From assembly GCA_013396635.1 (NCBI GenBank), contig WBMW01005037.1:648665-712664 (forward strand): a stretch of DNA of 64,000 nt. Direction: 5' to 3'. Made by a program: the position numbers and the translations under genes. The DNA is from Penelope pileata. Taxonomy: Eukaryota; Chordata; Aves; Galliformes; Cracidae. Under the pieces are notes generated by a model that saw only the letters and a program-made list of their open reading frames with translations, searched no databases and was not told the origin of the DNA. Shown here piece by piece: positions 25,231 through 36,700 of this stretch (its first letter is position 1; each line of letters begins with the position of its first letter).

Positions 25231-25790
25231 CATAGATTGCCCTGAAAGTAATGCTTCCTATTTATTTCCATGGAAACTACAACAGCTACAAAGAGCACAA
25301 TAATGTTATTTGATAGAGTGAATTCTCAGCTAAAACACACTCTTTTTTCAACATAGTCACTACCATTAGCCAATTCACATGGACAAGCTGATGAAGACAC
25401 TCTTCATTCTGTGTGTGACAGCTGTGCATGGCCAGCCAGAATGTTGTTTATCTTTCATGTGGCTGATGCTGCTGCTGAAACGCACCACCATTGCCTCACA
25501 GTGCTCACGTCCACTGTTTGGTGTCCATAAACACTGAGCAAGCATTGATGAATGTCAGTGGGTGTTATTTTTCCACATAGAAGAACTCAGTGACACACCA
25601 TTGCTTTATGCGCACTTCCATGTCAGACGCCATTTTGTCAGACTGCCCCTCTGCTGCCATCTGCCACATGGCAACAACAGGGAACAGGATATTGGGAAGG
25701 GTCAAACTTTACTGCCATCCCACCAACATCTGCCTCTGATGTTGTGAGTGAACATAATGAAATAGGAGCATTACTTTTGAATCAGACCCC
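25231..25790 (-). mobile_element. Galluhop-like mariner, internally deleted
   Basis: The left end reads 'gccctgaaagtaatgcttcc'. The right end, reverse complemented, reads 'ttcaaaagtaatgctcct'. These are inverted termini, and both match the chicken mariner family Galluhop as I remember it. Inside, the minus strand encodes a decayed N-terminal part of the transposase, then jumps straight to the element's 3' end. The family is about 1.2 kb, so the copy has lost its catalytic centre and could not move by itself. Its presence supports a galliform source. The ends are accurate to a few bases; I could not confirm the TA target duplication. Confidence 0.85.
25400..25650 (-). pseudogene. Mariner transposase N-terminal remnant
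   Basis: Read on the minus strand, short stretches such as TDIH and VYGHQTVDVSTVRQ match the helix-turn-helix DNA-binding region of mariner transposases. A later part resembles SGWPCTAVTHR, typical of the linker before the catalytic domain. The reading frame is broken: a base is missing after the VRQW codons, and an in-frame stop lies just upstream of the TDIH segment. Arginine codons containing CpG have become CAA and TGC, which is the usual methylation decay. The catalytic aspartate motifs are absent because of the internal deletion. It is non-functional. Confidence 0.8.
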
Positions 25791-28700
25791 ACAGAAATCT
25801 CCAGGACCGTAGAAGCTCAGGATAATACAAGAAATGATAAAAACATTTAATTTTCTATACGTAACCCAATTTCATTTCAGGAAGACCTACAGCATAGTCA
25901 GACTATAGCACACAGTTTGCTAGCACTGGTTTACTTCTATTTACTGCAACAAATTCTGAAACAGAAAGGACTAATTTTATTTTGGAGCGTGATGAACTAT
26001 GCGATCTCATAACCAAGTTCTCTTCAAGACAACCACCTCCTGCATGAAATGACAATAGATAGCATATAGAAACTGATTGCAAAACTTGACTCACAAATTT
26101 ATTACAGAAAAAAAGAATGACAAAACAAACAAACAAATCAAACCCAAGTACCCCTGAAGCAGTCATGCAAGAAAGTTTTATCAAGTATTTCAAATATTTC
26201 TGAGACAAGTTTCTCAGTGTGTACCGATTGAACTGATTATTGCATCAGTACAAATACTCTGCTTCGAAAAAAGAATCATCAAAGATTCTTTTTCCTCTCT
26301 TACAAGAGAGCAAAATATCTATTGGGAAGACACATTGTAAACCTCTAAAAAAACCTCTGATTTTGCTGACCAGAGCCTTCCAGTACCATTTGTCTTGCAG
26401 ATACTTCTGGGGCCTTTTTCATCTCCTTGTGCTACTTTCCATAAGATGATCCAGCTATTTCTACACAGCATCAAAAACTGCAGTGATAAATCCTGCAGGA
26501 ATGCATGATGGCATATTTCACTATAAAAACGCATGTCTGAGAGTCCTCTCTTACCCCAAACTGGACACTCCAGAAAAAAAAAAGACTTTCAAGATAAATA
26601 ATGAGAATTAAAGTTTTAGCCATAGATTTTTTTTTAATGCTTACGTACATTACAACAAATACTATACTGTGCCCAAAGGAAAGCATGCATCTGGCATTTG
26701 CCATTAAAACAAGCGGATGGATGTTGCTGTTTTGGAGGGTATGTACTGTGATTTATTCCTGATAAGGTTTTAAAAGAAACATGTTCTAATTAGGATGAAT
26801 GATTTCACAAAAGTTTCCGTTTCTAAAATATCAAGAACTTTATAAGAAAAGTTCTGATTGGGGAAGTTGTTGTCAATTCAATCTAAGAGGAAACCACTAT
26901 TTTTAATCCTTTTTCCTCACAACAAAACTTTGCATGCTTTAAAATGAAAACTGCAGTTTTGCAAAACTGAGTTTACAACTTCCAGCCTTCCAAATTCTGC
27001 TTCTTCTGTGTGCAGTGTTAATAATCATATACAAGACAGATAATTAAACAGTGGAAATCACTGCAGTTCCACCCCTTTCCCTTCTTGGTAAAAATGCAAG
27101 AAAAACATGGCAAATGAGATTTTGTCTCAAGTGTTTTTTCCCCTGCTATTAAAGATGTTTCTCTGAAAGGAGCACTTGCTGTTTTTATGCTATTAATAAT
27201 CTCTATTTGTGACATCAGCCCATCCCCACAGCAACACACTGTGTTTCAGCTTAGATCCTCTGGCTGGTTTTAAAGATGAGATGGGCTATGGACTAAAACT
27301 GTGGAAAGCTGGATCCTTTTCATGTGTGAGGTTGGGAATTTGGCTAGTCTGTGTTTCTCTTCAGAAGGCTAGAGCTTCCTAGTAAGAGGAGTGACCATTT
27401 ATTTAATAAAGAAAATCAATGTAAAAGTTTACTGATCCGGTGCCCATTTGCCCTCACATGAGTAGGGATGAGTTACATCACCCTGTTGTTTGGCTGTTAA
27501 CGCTATGTATAGCCTGGTAATAGAAATGGAGAGAGGACTGGTGTGTCTAAGTGGAAACCTGGACAGCTTGTCATGTGCAAACCTATTGTGCTCCACACAA
27601 ATCTCTCTGGGACAGAAGAAGAATGGAGGAATAAAAAAGAACAAATCCCCATGTGATATTTACACTATTTTAGTGCAGAATTTCTAAAACATTGTGTTCA
27701 GGAGTTCTCATCAACATGGATTTAAATGGAAGATATTTGTCTGAGCAGCTAAGTCATTTATGCTTACATAAGGCTGCTATTTACAACAAGAAGTATAATA
27801 GCATCGTTGAGCTTTTTAATTAAAAATTAATTAAGAGATTTAAGAACAAACTCATTGGGGGTTACTGTACAATAACATGTTTACTAAATTAGGTCTGGGC
27901 TTTTTGTTTTTCTTAAGTGTTTCAATCAATTCTGTGTCTATTAAATATAATTACGTATGATGCTTCCTCAAAATTATAATGTAGCATTTAAAGAGCAGCT
28001 GGGAAAAGTCTGTAATTTTAACTCCAGAGCTAGGGTAACCATTAAAATGCAAATAGGTGGAAACTGCAGTTTGCCGATGAAGAGAACCTTCAGCATAAAC
28101 ATTTTATCCATTAATGTTGAGATTACAAAGATTCTTTCTGTTTTATTACCACTTAATTCTTTCAGTTAGGTTTCCTAAAAAATGTCAGATTCCCTCAAGA
28201 ACAACTCAGTGTTAGGATACACTACACTGGATTACACTGACGTAAACATTCACCTTGTATAGATATACAGTACATGTTTTATAGAAATGCCTGCAGTGAT
28301 TTAAGCAGAAGCAAAGTAAAAAAAAAAAATGTATTCCTTTTTCATAAGACTTAACACTTTGAAAAAGGTGCTAGGTATTCCAATTCTACACTAGATTAAG
28401 CAAGTAGCTTAAATGGATCAGACTTCAAACTTCCATCCTGATTTAGGAAGGCATTCAAGCATTTGCTTAATTTTATTTTAAATGAGGAAAAGAAAGAATG
28501 AGCTCAGGTTTCAGAGGTGTATTCCTGGCCAGGGGCTTTACTGATACTAAATTTATTTGTTCCAAAGCTTTTAATAGAGTTATTTTAATTTACTACTGAT
28601 TCTGTGAGATCCATTGCACTCTTCAATGGAACGACATGGCTGAGTAGGTAAGTAAGGTATATCCATTTGAAATAACTTCACAAATTTAAGTAAATTCTAT

Positions 28701-30789
28701 TTTGCATCAGTTTATCCAACAGAAGTAAATCAATATAGAAGCTGTTCAAATGAGATGATAACTATGTATGTCACACTGTGTTGGTGTACAAAGACAGATT
28801 TCCTGAAAGGTGAAGCAGAACAATTGTGCATACATAAACAACAAACCTGGCCATGCAACAACTCAGTTGAATGTACAGGCAGAAAGCAACATTTAAATCA
28901 AACATGCCACTTCTCTGAATGGTGCCAACACACGTAAAGTATCTGTCATTGTGATAGTAATTCACCCTCAGTATGGCTTTAAACTTGCCCTCCCAACTTC
29001 TCAAACACTTATCTAGGGAATACATCGTTACATGGTTTCATCCAGTCAGTTCCTACATTGTGATTCCCTTGTCAGACACTGAAACAAACATTCCACTACA
29101 GGCACCACCCTTGCCACCCAAGAATAAAGAATCACAAATTGTTTTGACTGTTTTCCAGGGCTGTTCCTTCTACTGATTTCATTACCAGCATTATGGTGTT
29201 TTACTTTGTTAAGCCCAACTCTGGGTGTCCTGCTAAAACTATGACAAAATATTCTTTTCTCATTGTTACTAAAAAGACAACAAAAAACCTATTCCAAACA
29301 AGCAACTCTTATATCAATCAAAGAAATTATCATAAGCACTCTGTTTAAAAAGAAAATAATGTGATAACTATGGAATGGTTAAAGCTGGCTCTGTAGTATA
29401 TCACACAATGTATTAAACACTGGAAGAAAAGAACAGATTATTCCCTCTTCCACACATACCCTGAACCAGACATGTACTGGTCAACTGGTTCATTTTAATG
29501 GTATACTTTCTGCTTTCTTTTTGTGCAATTATGTTTAATTAAGCATAGTTCAACTAATACTCCATCCCACTGCCATAACATGGCAGGCAAATCATTCTTT
29601 ATGAGGACATTTCCTTGGAGGCATTCGTTAGACTTCTGATATGCAAAAGCTAACTGAGGACTGTGCAGTGAACAAAGAACTTAATTACTGAACAAAAGGA
29701 TTCACATCTTGTCTGATAAGTCTGTGACTCAGCCAAACAATTCATTAACAGACAGATGTTTATATTTGAGGTTTCTAGGGGATGAGAAATCATTATTAGA
29801 CTCACAGTGACAAAGCTTGGCTTGAGGTTACAGTACTTAAAGTTCTAGATTCAGAAAAATATCAGCAAAAAGGAACAGACAAGAAATTGTATTTTATTCA
29901 TAGAACCCCAAATTTAGTTTAGCACTTTATGACAGACAAACTTGTTCAGGGAGAGCACTGAAAAATAAAATTTTCATTTCACTGAAGTCAGTGGGAGATT
30001 TTCCTGACTTGGCAGCATGAAACTAGAAAAGTAACATTCTGGTATTGATTCCCACATCCCTTTTTGCCCCCAAAGATATGAATTTTCATGCAATTCAAAA
30101 ACATGATTTCAAAGTGAAGATCAAGAGCCAGCATGATTACAGTGGATGAATACTCTCATAAAGAGAAAACACAGAATACCAGAAGGGCTTTTAATCTATT
30201 GGGGGAAATGATCTCAAAGAGAATTTGACCTCTAATTCTAAAGAGAAAATGCAGGTGGTTATTTTCTGCAGTAATGCTGATAAACCTTTAAAACAAATTT
30301 TCAAGGGAAGAGGTGGATTCTTTGTTTTCTCTGTTACAAATTAAGTTGACTGGATTAATTCTACTTATTTTCTGGCTTCTAAACATCTTCCAAACCTTAT
30401 GATCATATTTGCACTCTGCTTCTTTGGAGAGAGACAGTCACCTCCATATAGTTTTTTAGATCTCAGGTGGGATCGATGTTTCTAGAGGGAGAATCACTGC
30501 ATAGTGGTGATATGTAATACCTTGTATGGACTACACCTCTATTTGGAAGATAACCACGTGGGATGAAACCTGGACTACCTGCTTATCTGGAAGAAACATT
30601 CTAGCAAAAAATAAGTTGAACTTCAACTAAAGAAATAGATCATAATGCTCATCATAGGTAGCTCAGGCCAGTTATGTAATCACCTCTGACCTAAATTATA
30701 TGACACTGCCAGTAACACCTACCTTACTGATATAAATCAAAGTTAACAAAGCAAGAAGGGCAAGGAGAAGCGCTGAGAAGCTAAAGATC
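25791..30789. other. Non-coding stretch, AT-rich
   Basis: No gene recognised over about 5 kb. It holds a short AAAC repeat near 26124-26136, the second copy of the 21-base string (27181-27201), and an A run at 28319-28329. Minus-strand frames at 25903-26208 and 26471-26704 are AT-driven and unrecognised. I see no CR1 ends here. Confidence 0.55.
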
Positions 30790-31010
30790 TGAGGCTGCAC
30801 TTCAACAAAAGCAAGAGGCAATGGGCACAAAGTGAAGTGCAAGAACTTCCATTAAAAACAAAAACAACTTTTTCGCTGTGTAAGCTATAAAACAGATTGC
30901 CTTACACCAAAAGAGATTGCCTAGGGAGTTTATGGAGTCTCAGTTCTTGGAGACATCCAGCCCTCAGTTTGATAGTCTTGAACAACCTGTTCAAGACTGT
31001 TCAATTCTGT
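30790..31010 (+). mobile_element. CR1 LINE 3' region (sense)
   Basis: The order of landmarks fits the end of CR1 ORF2 and the start of its 3' UTR. 'ggcaatgggcacaaagtgaa' is followed by 'gaacttccatt', an 'aactttttcgctgtg' segment, 'agattgcctagggagttta', 'tggagtctcagttcttggag' and 'acatccagc'. Each corresponds to a conserved block in avian CR1 copies. The copy is diverged, carries a local insertion with a duplicated 'agattgcc', and fades out after about 31010 without a clear terminal repeat. The residual coding part is too decayed to give a protein. Confidence 0.75.
30974..30998. repeat. Inverted repeat inside CR1 remnant
   Basis: AGTCTTGAACA (30974-30984) and TGTTCAAGACT (30988-30998) are exact reverse complements with a 3-nt loop (ACC). 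It lies at the fading 3' side of the CR1 copy and is probably a local mutation product there. Confidence 0.9.
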
Positions 31011-33976
31011 ACAATCAGCATTTTCAAATAACAATTACCGAAAGCTAAGTTGTTGTCCAAGTACAAGGCTTCTGCTTGTCTTCATATGAAAAATCAAATT
31101 ACTTCAATAGCTATATTGAATTTTAAATGGGGCAGAAATAACAGAACTGTTAAAAAAAAATTCTACAACAGAGCAATTTTTTCATTCAGCACTCAGGTCA
31201 AACTGCTGTTCCAGACACTTAGAGAACAGAAATAAAATGGGATCATTTACTCAAGCCAAAAAATCCTGCTGAAAATGACATGATAAATTTAAGCTTTGAC
31301 CATTTTTTTCTCTTTAAATTTCACTGTTATATTGATGGAGAACTGAGTCAGAGATTCAAATCCACACTTGAAACCTCAACTAAACAAAACTAAAAGAAGC
31401 AATATTTTTGGAAGTGAATCTCAGCCCAGTGCTTTCCTAGAAGTAACCAGAGCATCAACTATGTTTTTTTCCCCTGACAAAAAAGCTTGTTTAAAAACAT
31501 ATGCTTTGTTTGGTGAGGGGACATTTTCTGCAAAACGCATAATTATTCTAGATTTTCCATAGAAACTGTTGAGATGAAACAATGCTCAGCAAAAGTTTTA
31601 TGGCTACAATTCATACGCTTGGAATGTTTAGTACATCGTAGTGCCTCAATATGAGGTCAGTGCGTTTGAAGATTGTAGAAGCGAGCTCCTGAAGCAGGTT
31701 GTTTACATAATGATTACGCTTCTAGTAAATTGTACTTCCTTGAGAACTGAAGTGTTCACAGTTTTTTGTTCTATTCTTCATCTAAATTGCTATGGGAAAT
31801 GTTTATAAGTATTCATTAAACAACACTAAAAAACAAACAAACAAAAAAAAAAACCAGAAAACCAACCTGTCCAACAAAGCTTAAAACCTACATAAGAAAC
31901 AAGATCTCAGTCTACATTCAGACTGGAACAGTTACCAAGCCATGCTATTCAGAAAATATGTTGTTCTGATCTTTCATCTACCATTCTGAGACTGTCATCT
32001 CCTAGTTTCATGCCATTACTACATATGAAGACATTAGATAAAAAATTTCTTGATGCTGTGTGAATATCTTCTGAAATTCAAAATATCTGAATTAAGGGAA
32101 GCTATTTCACATATCTTCCTTTAGATATTGACACTCAAATAGGTGACAAGGTAATACGGCCTTTTAACCATTATGCTAGTGAAAGTAACTAGGACATGTA
32201 ATTTCTTGGCAGACATACCTGGTGCTGAATTCCTTTTTCATTGCAGCAAAATGATGAAGGAAGAAGTTGGTCGATGAAAGCCAAAAGCAAGCATCCTGGT
32301 GGTTGAACTTGCAGATCTTGCTGGGTACAGTTGTCAGGAATAATTTACACTTAATCTGTATGCAAATTCTCAACTTCTGCAGAGAAAAACAGTTGTAAAA
32401 ATATGACTTAAAGAGAACAAGATAATTATCTGATTTTGATCGAACTCCTTCAAAGGAATGGTGTATCATGTATCAAATGGTACCTCTTGATATAAAATTT
32501 GCAACAGAATACTATTTCAAGGATTATGATAAAGCTGTAATTGCAGTCTGGTGGATTATTCAAAATCCCAGTAAGTAACTAGGGCAAAGACCTACACAAG
32601 ATAGGCATTTACTTGTCTTGTAGCACTTTGTTTCAAGATGTTTAATATGTGCTTATATCTTTTCCTAAAGGAATAATTTTAAATGAGATTGAGTTCTACC
32701 TCTTGGAGTCACAATAATATTCCACTTTAAGGCCTGCTGCAGCCTGAGTGTCTGGGAGACTTTTTTTTTTAGGAGCTGAAATACTGTCTATGTTGATTTT
32801 TTATATATTTTTTGCTTCCCCTATAATAAAAAAATATACGTATAGCATTGAAATGAGTGATTTATAGCAGCACATAAAAAGAACACATTTTCCTAGCAAG
32901 ACACTGGAGTTTAATTTAGTGATGGAGGACTAGATCAAGGAATACATTTTAAAACCATTTTTCTCTTAAGATTTACACATTTGTTTCTTTCTGGAAACAG
33001 CCATGATCAGTGCAAAGCTGTGTGTTTTACCATCTCATATAGAACTGGAGAAAATTCACAAAACTGATTGTATAGTAACCAGGACAACTTTATGCAGCGA
33101 AGTTATGTTATGGTCCCAGAAGTTTCATAATGTTCAGTGATTACAGGTTCTCCGGTTCTCTGTTAAGAATTATTTTCAACCAGAAGTGCAAGATAGATGG
33201 CAGGATTAAACAGAACGTAATGAAATCACACACATTTCAGTCGTGCTGCACACACTCACATCACATAGGACGAGTGTCCTACAGCTTTGAGCACAGCAAT
33301 TCATTACAGGAACTTGTAAGAACTAGAAATAATAATAGTACAACTTCCAGTGACTATAGTAACTGAAAAACAGCAAGCCAAGCTGTTGAAAGTCACCAAC
33401 TTGTAAGGGTACTTGGGATAAATAAAGACACTGTATAGATTAATTATTGCTTCTTGCCTATTTCTGTGCACATCTGGTAAGAGTCTCGCTGCATCTTCTT
33501 TATACTCTCCCATTGGGCAGATGTAGACAGCAATAAAATTTAATTCATGATATCTTACAAATTTTTTGATTTAGTTTTTATTTAGATTAGTATATTTTTG
33601 CAATGAACAAATGCATTGATACTCATTTAACAACTTAAGAGTTTCACTAGAGCTTGGGATATAGACCTAAGGAGATCTGAAAACTCATGCTCAATCTGAA
33701 ACTAACCCTCAACATTCTGTAAAAGGTTTTAGAAACTAAAACCAATGGAGACAAAAATAGGGACTTCAAGGAAGGGCAGTAAATATAGAAAAAACTTTTG
33801 AAGACTGTTCAGAGATTCATTCCACAATCAGTGCAATATGTGCGTGCAGACTCTTGACTCCAGAAGATGACTAGGAATGCTATAAGTGTGCAGGAAAATG
33901 TGATTATTCTATGAAGTTTTTGTTGATCTGTTGTCAAGGATATCACGAGGTAGGGTAGTTTCTAAGTTCACCTGGT
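31011..33976. other. Non-coding stretch, nothing recognised
   Basis: AT-rich, with an A/C-rich simple segment at 31826-31866 and a T run near 32761-32770. At 32546-32571 an AG, 24 bases and GTAAGT lie in a microexon-like arrangement, but the pyrimidine tract is weak. No gene recognised. Confidence 0.5.
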
Positions 33977-34004
33977 ATCTTTTCTAAAACATCTTTTCTA
34001 AAAC
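33977..34004. repeat. 14-bp perfect tandem duplication
   Basis: ATCTTTTCTAAAAC occurs at 33977-33990 and again identically at 33991-34004. It is a small local duplication. Confidence 0.95.
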
Positions 34005-36399
34005 TTCACTATTTGATGCACCACCTCCTCTTTGCTACTATGTTAAAACAGAAATAATTATATTTTCAGCATATCAGAAGTGATGTGCTCTGCCAGCAAG
34101 ATCTTTAGCAAGGTCAGATGTTATATCAACAGAATCAAAATAAGATGTGATTTTGAAGTGGCTTAGACACCTAGTCAAATTTACTTAGGAGTCCTGGATT
34201 TTTGGATAAACCTATAAAAATAAGTTGAGGGATTAATGGAAGGAACTAATTCTAATGAAGAACAATTATCACGCTACAGAAGTCTGTAAGGGCTTTTACA
34301 ATTTCTATTGCACTTTGAGCCCTGTATATTTATTTTTTATATGGTTCAGGTTGGAGAAGAACATGCTAAGTGCTTGTGTAAATAGAATGCTCATCTCATC
34401 AAAAAAATTAAGAACACAAGACCTGCAATAATAAAGAAGGTGCTAATATTACTACTTTTCTGGGCCAAAGCTAGAAAGTGTATGAGACCCCTAAAAGGTC
34501 TATAGGAGGGAGATACTCCACCCAAATGTCTCCTTCAGCAGACTCTCCACTTATGCAGAAAATTAAGAGAGATACTTGGGTGAGTTTAACAGCAGATCTC
34601 AGGGGATTCTGAGAAGCATATGCTGTGTTTTCTCTCTCATGCTTACTGTTGTCCAAGGAAGATAAATGAAGAATGCACAAGTTCCTCTTTCCACCTTTTC
34701 TCTCCAAGCACAGTTTTGACAGTTGCCAAGACAGCAACTTAGCTCTGATATACCCTTGAAATGCCACTTCACGAATTCATGCCACAATACATTTTGTGAG
34801 TTCAGTCCATAGCATAAATAAGCTATTAAACAGATCATCCCCAGGACACACTATGAAACCTTCCCAGTAGCCATTAGGGCATATTGTGTCAATCTGCCCT
34901 GTGGAGACATTTATAAAAGGCTCTTTTGCAGAGTACAATGTAATGACTCCTTCAGGGAGTGTAAAAATGAATAAGATTAGTCACACCGTGGAGTCCTAAT
35001 AGCATGAAAAGGTGATATATATTAATACATTGTGATGAATTACCATAGAGGAAAAGCAGAGAATATCCAAACATGGTTTGGTTTACATTACGCTTTGGTA
35101 AAAGAATTCTAAAAGCATTATTAAAACTATCTACTTACTTACAGTGGACTGAATCTTGATTTTTTAAATATTTTTTTAANATAACATCAATCAGAAATTA
35201 ACGAAGACACTTGGGGAAAAAACATCATCCATCACATCAACCACTATCAGACTGGTTTGTTCAAGGCAATAGTGTTGGTAATTGCAATGAGAGTCACCAC
35301 TAACAACAAAATCATAATTTGTTTCCTGGAAAAGCTTATGGTAGTGGTCTATTTGAAAATTGAGGGATTAACTGGGTGAAAAAGAAAAAAAGCTGCAGAC
35401 ATTGGTCTAGTAATTTTGAATGAGGGTTTTTCTATGCCATCTGCAGAGAAAAATGTTTACTTTACCCTAAGACTCGCTGTCACTGGGATGGAACTTCTTC
35501 CCAAGGAGATTTATGCATGAAATTTAAACATGGTGAAAATTTTCCTTTTATGGTTTATGTAAGCCATGTACAGAAACCTACATTTTCAGGTGTTAACTTA
35601 TGCATAGATATTTTTAGGTTTACATTGGAGTTAGGGGAATGTTTTCAAAGCTACAAACAAGGATTTTTAAAAGTCCATCCAAAAAGTATCTCTATGTACT
35701 TTTTTTTTTTGAGGGGGGGAATGGGGCAGTGAAATAAGCACCATATCAACATCTTTGCATGAAAGCATTTCAGTTTGAAATATTGCACAGAATTTTTCAT
35801 ATGCCAGGAAGATTATACTTCTGTATAATTTATCACTGAGAATCTCTTCTGGAATATACAATAAGGAAAAGAAAAATACTACTTCCTATATAGTAGATGA
35901 GGTTAAAGCATGTTGCTAGATGATACCTAAAAATACTGCAGACATAAGACAGATGGCAAAGGTGAGGCATCTTCCCTTTCCTCTGCAGAACCATCAGTTA
36001 CATTTTACAGTACACATTTTCATGAAACTGAGAGATCCTACACATATTGCTAAAATAAAAGTCTCTAAAGGAAGGAATTGAGTACCTCATCAGGCAGACT
36101 ATGCTTTAGCAGGTTTTAGTTGAGGGTACTATTTAACTGGGTCCCGAACTAGAAAATGCTTCTGTTGGAACACATCTTAAGCAGGAGATTTCTTAAGGAG
36201 GGAGACTGCTTGCCAGCCAGTGAACTTGCTCCTCTGCACCTGCTTTCCCCATCTGTAGAAGTGAACAGAAGTGACAGGGGGATGGGACAAAGTAACCACA
36301 AAACATTAACAGACGTTGTTCTTTCTTACAGATGAGAGGAGGTACATACAGCATTTCCAAGAGAGATTTGTACAGAGAATTCATAACCTCTACTGAGGC
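34005..36399. other. Non-coding stretch with one N
   Basis: No gene recognised. A single N lies at 35180 at the end of an AT run, so one base is uncertain there. A T10 run followed by G-rich text lies at 35701-35720. Confidence 0.55.
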
Positions 36400-36700
36400 T
36401 GTTGCTTATCTATTCTCCACCACTGAAAGGTTTTTTCCTAATATCCCTTCCCTGCTACAATTTAAGCTCACTATTTCTTACCATTTCCACTATGCCTGTG
36501 GCAACCAGTTTATTTCTCTCCTTTTTTGCAGCATGGAAAGGACAAAAACTTTATTTGATAGACTAAATAATCCCAAATCTTTCAGTCTTTCCTGCACATT
36601 TCTGGTGATTCTTGTTCCTCTCTAGCCTGTATACCTTTTCAAGTAGCGTGGCCTACTTAGACATATTACACCAGCTGAGGCCTTTTTAAAGTAATCCTTG
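36400..36700 (-). mobile_element. Old CR1/L3-like LINE fragment (antisense)
   Basis: Antisense landmarks typical of old amniote CR1-type LINEs occur in the right order: 'ttttttcctaatatccct', then 'ctgctacaatttaagc', then 'tttgatagactaaataatcc', 'aaatctttcagtctttcctg', 'attcttgttcctctctag', and 'attacaccagctgaggcc'. It is far more decayed than the copy at 57270 and has lost the reading frame. I infer an ancient insertion, pre-dating the young CR1 copies. The subfamily is not assigned and both ends are approximate. The frame across it (36332-36625) is not a gene. Confidence 0.65.

Noticed and set aside
28640..28665. GTAAGTAAGG donor-like site
   Set aside because: No open block or acceptor upstream that would make an exon.
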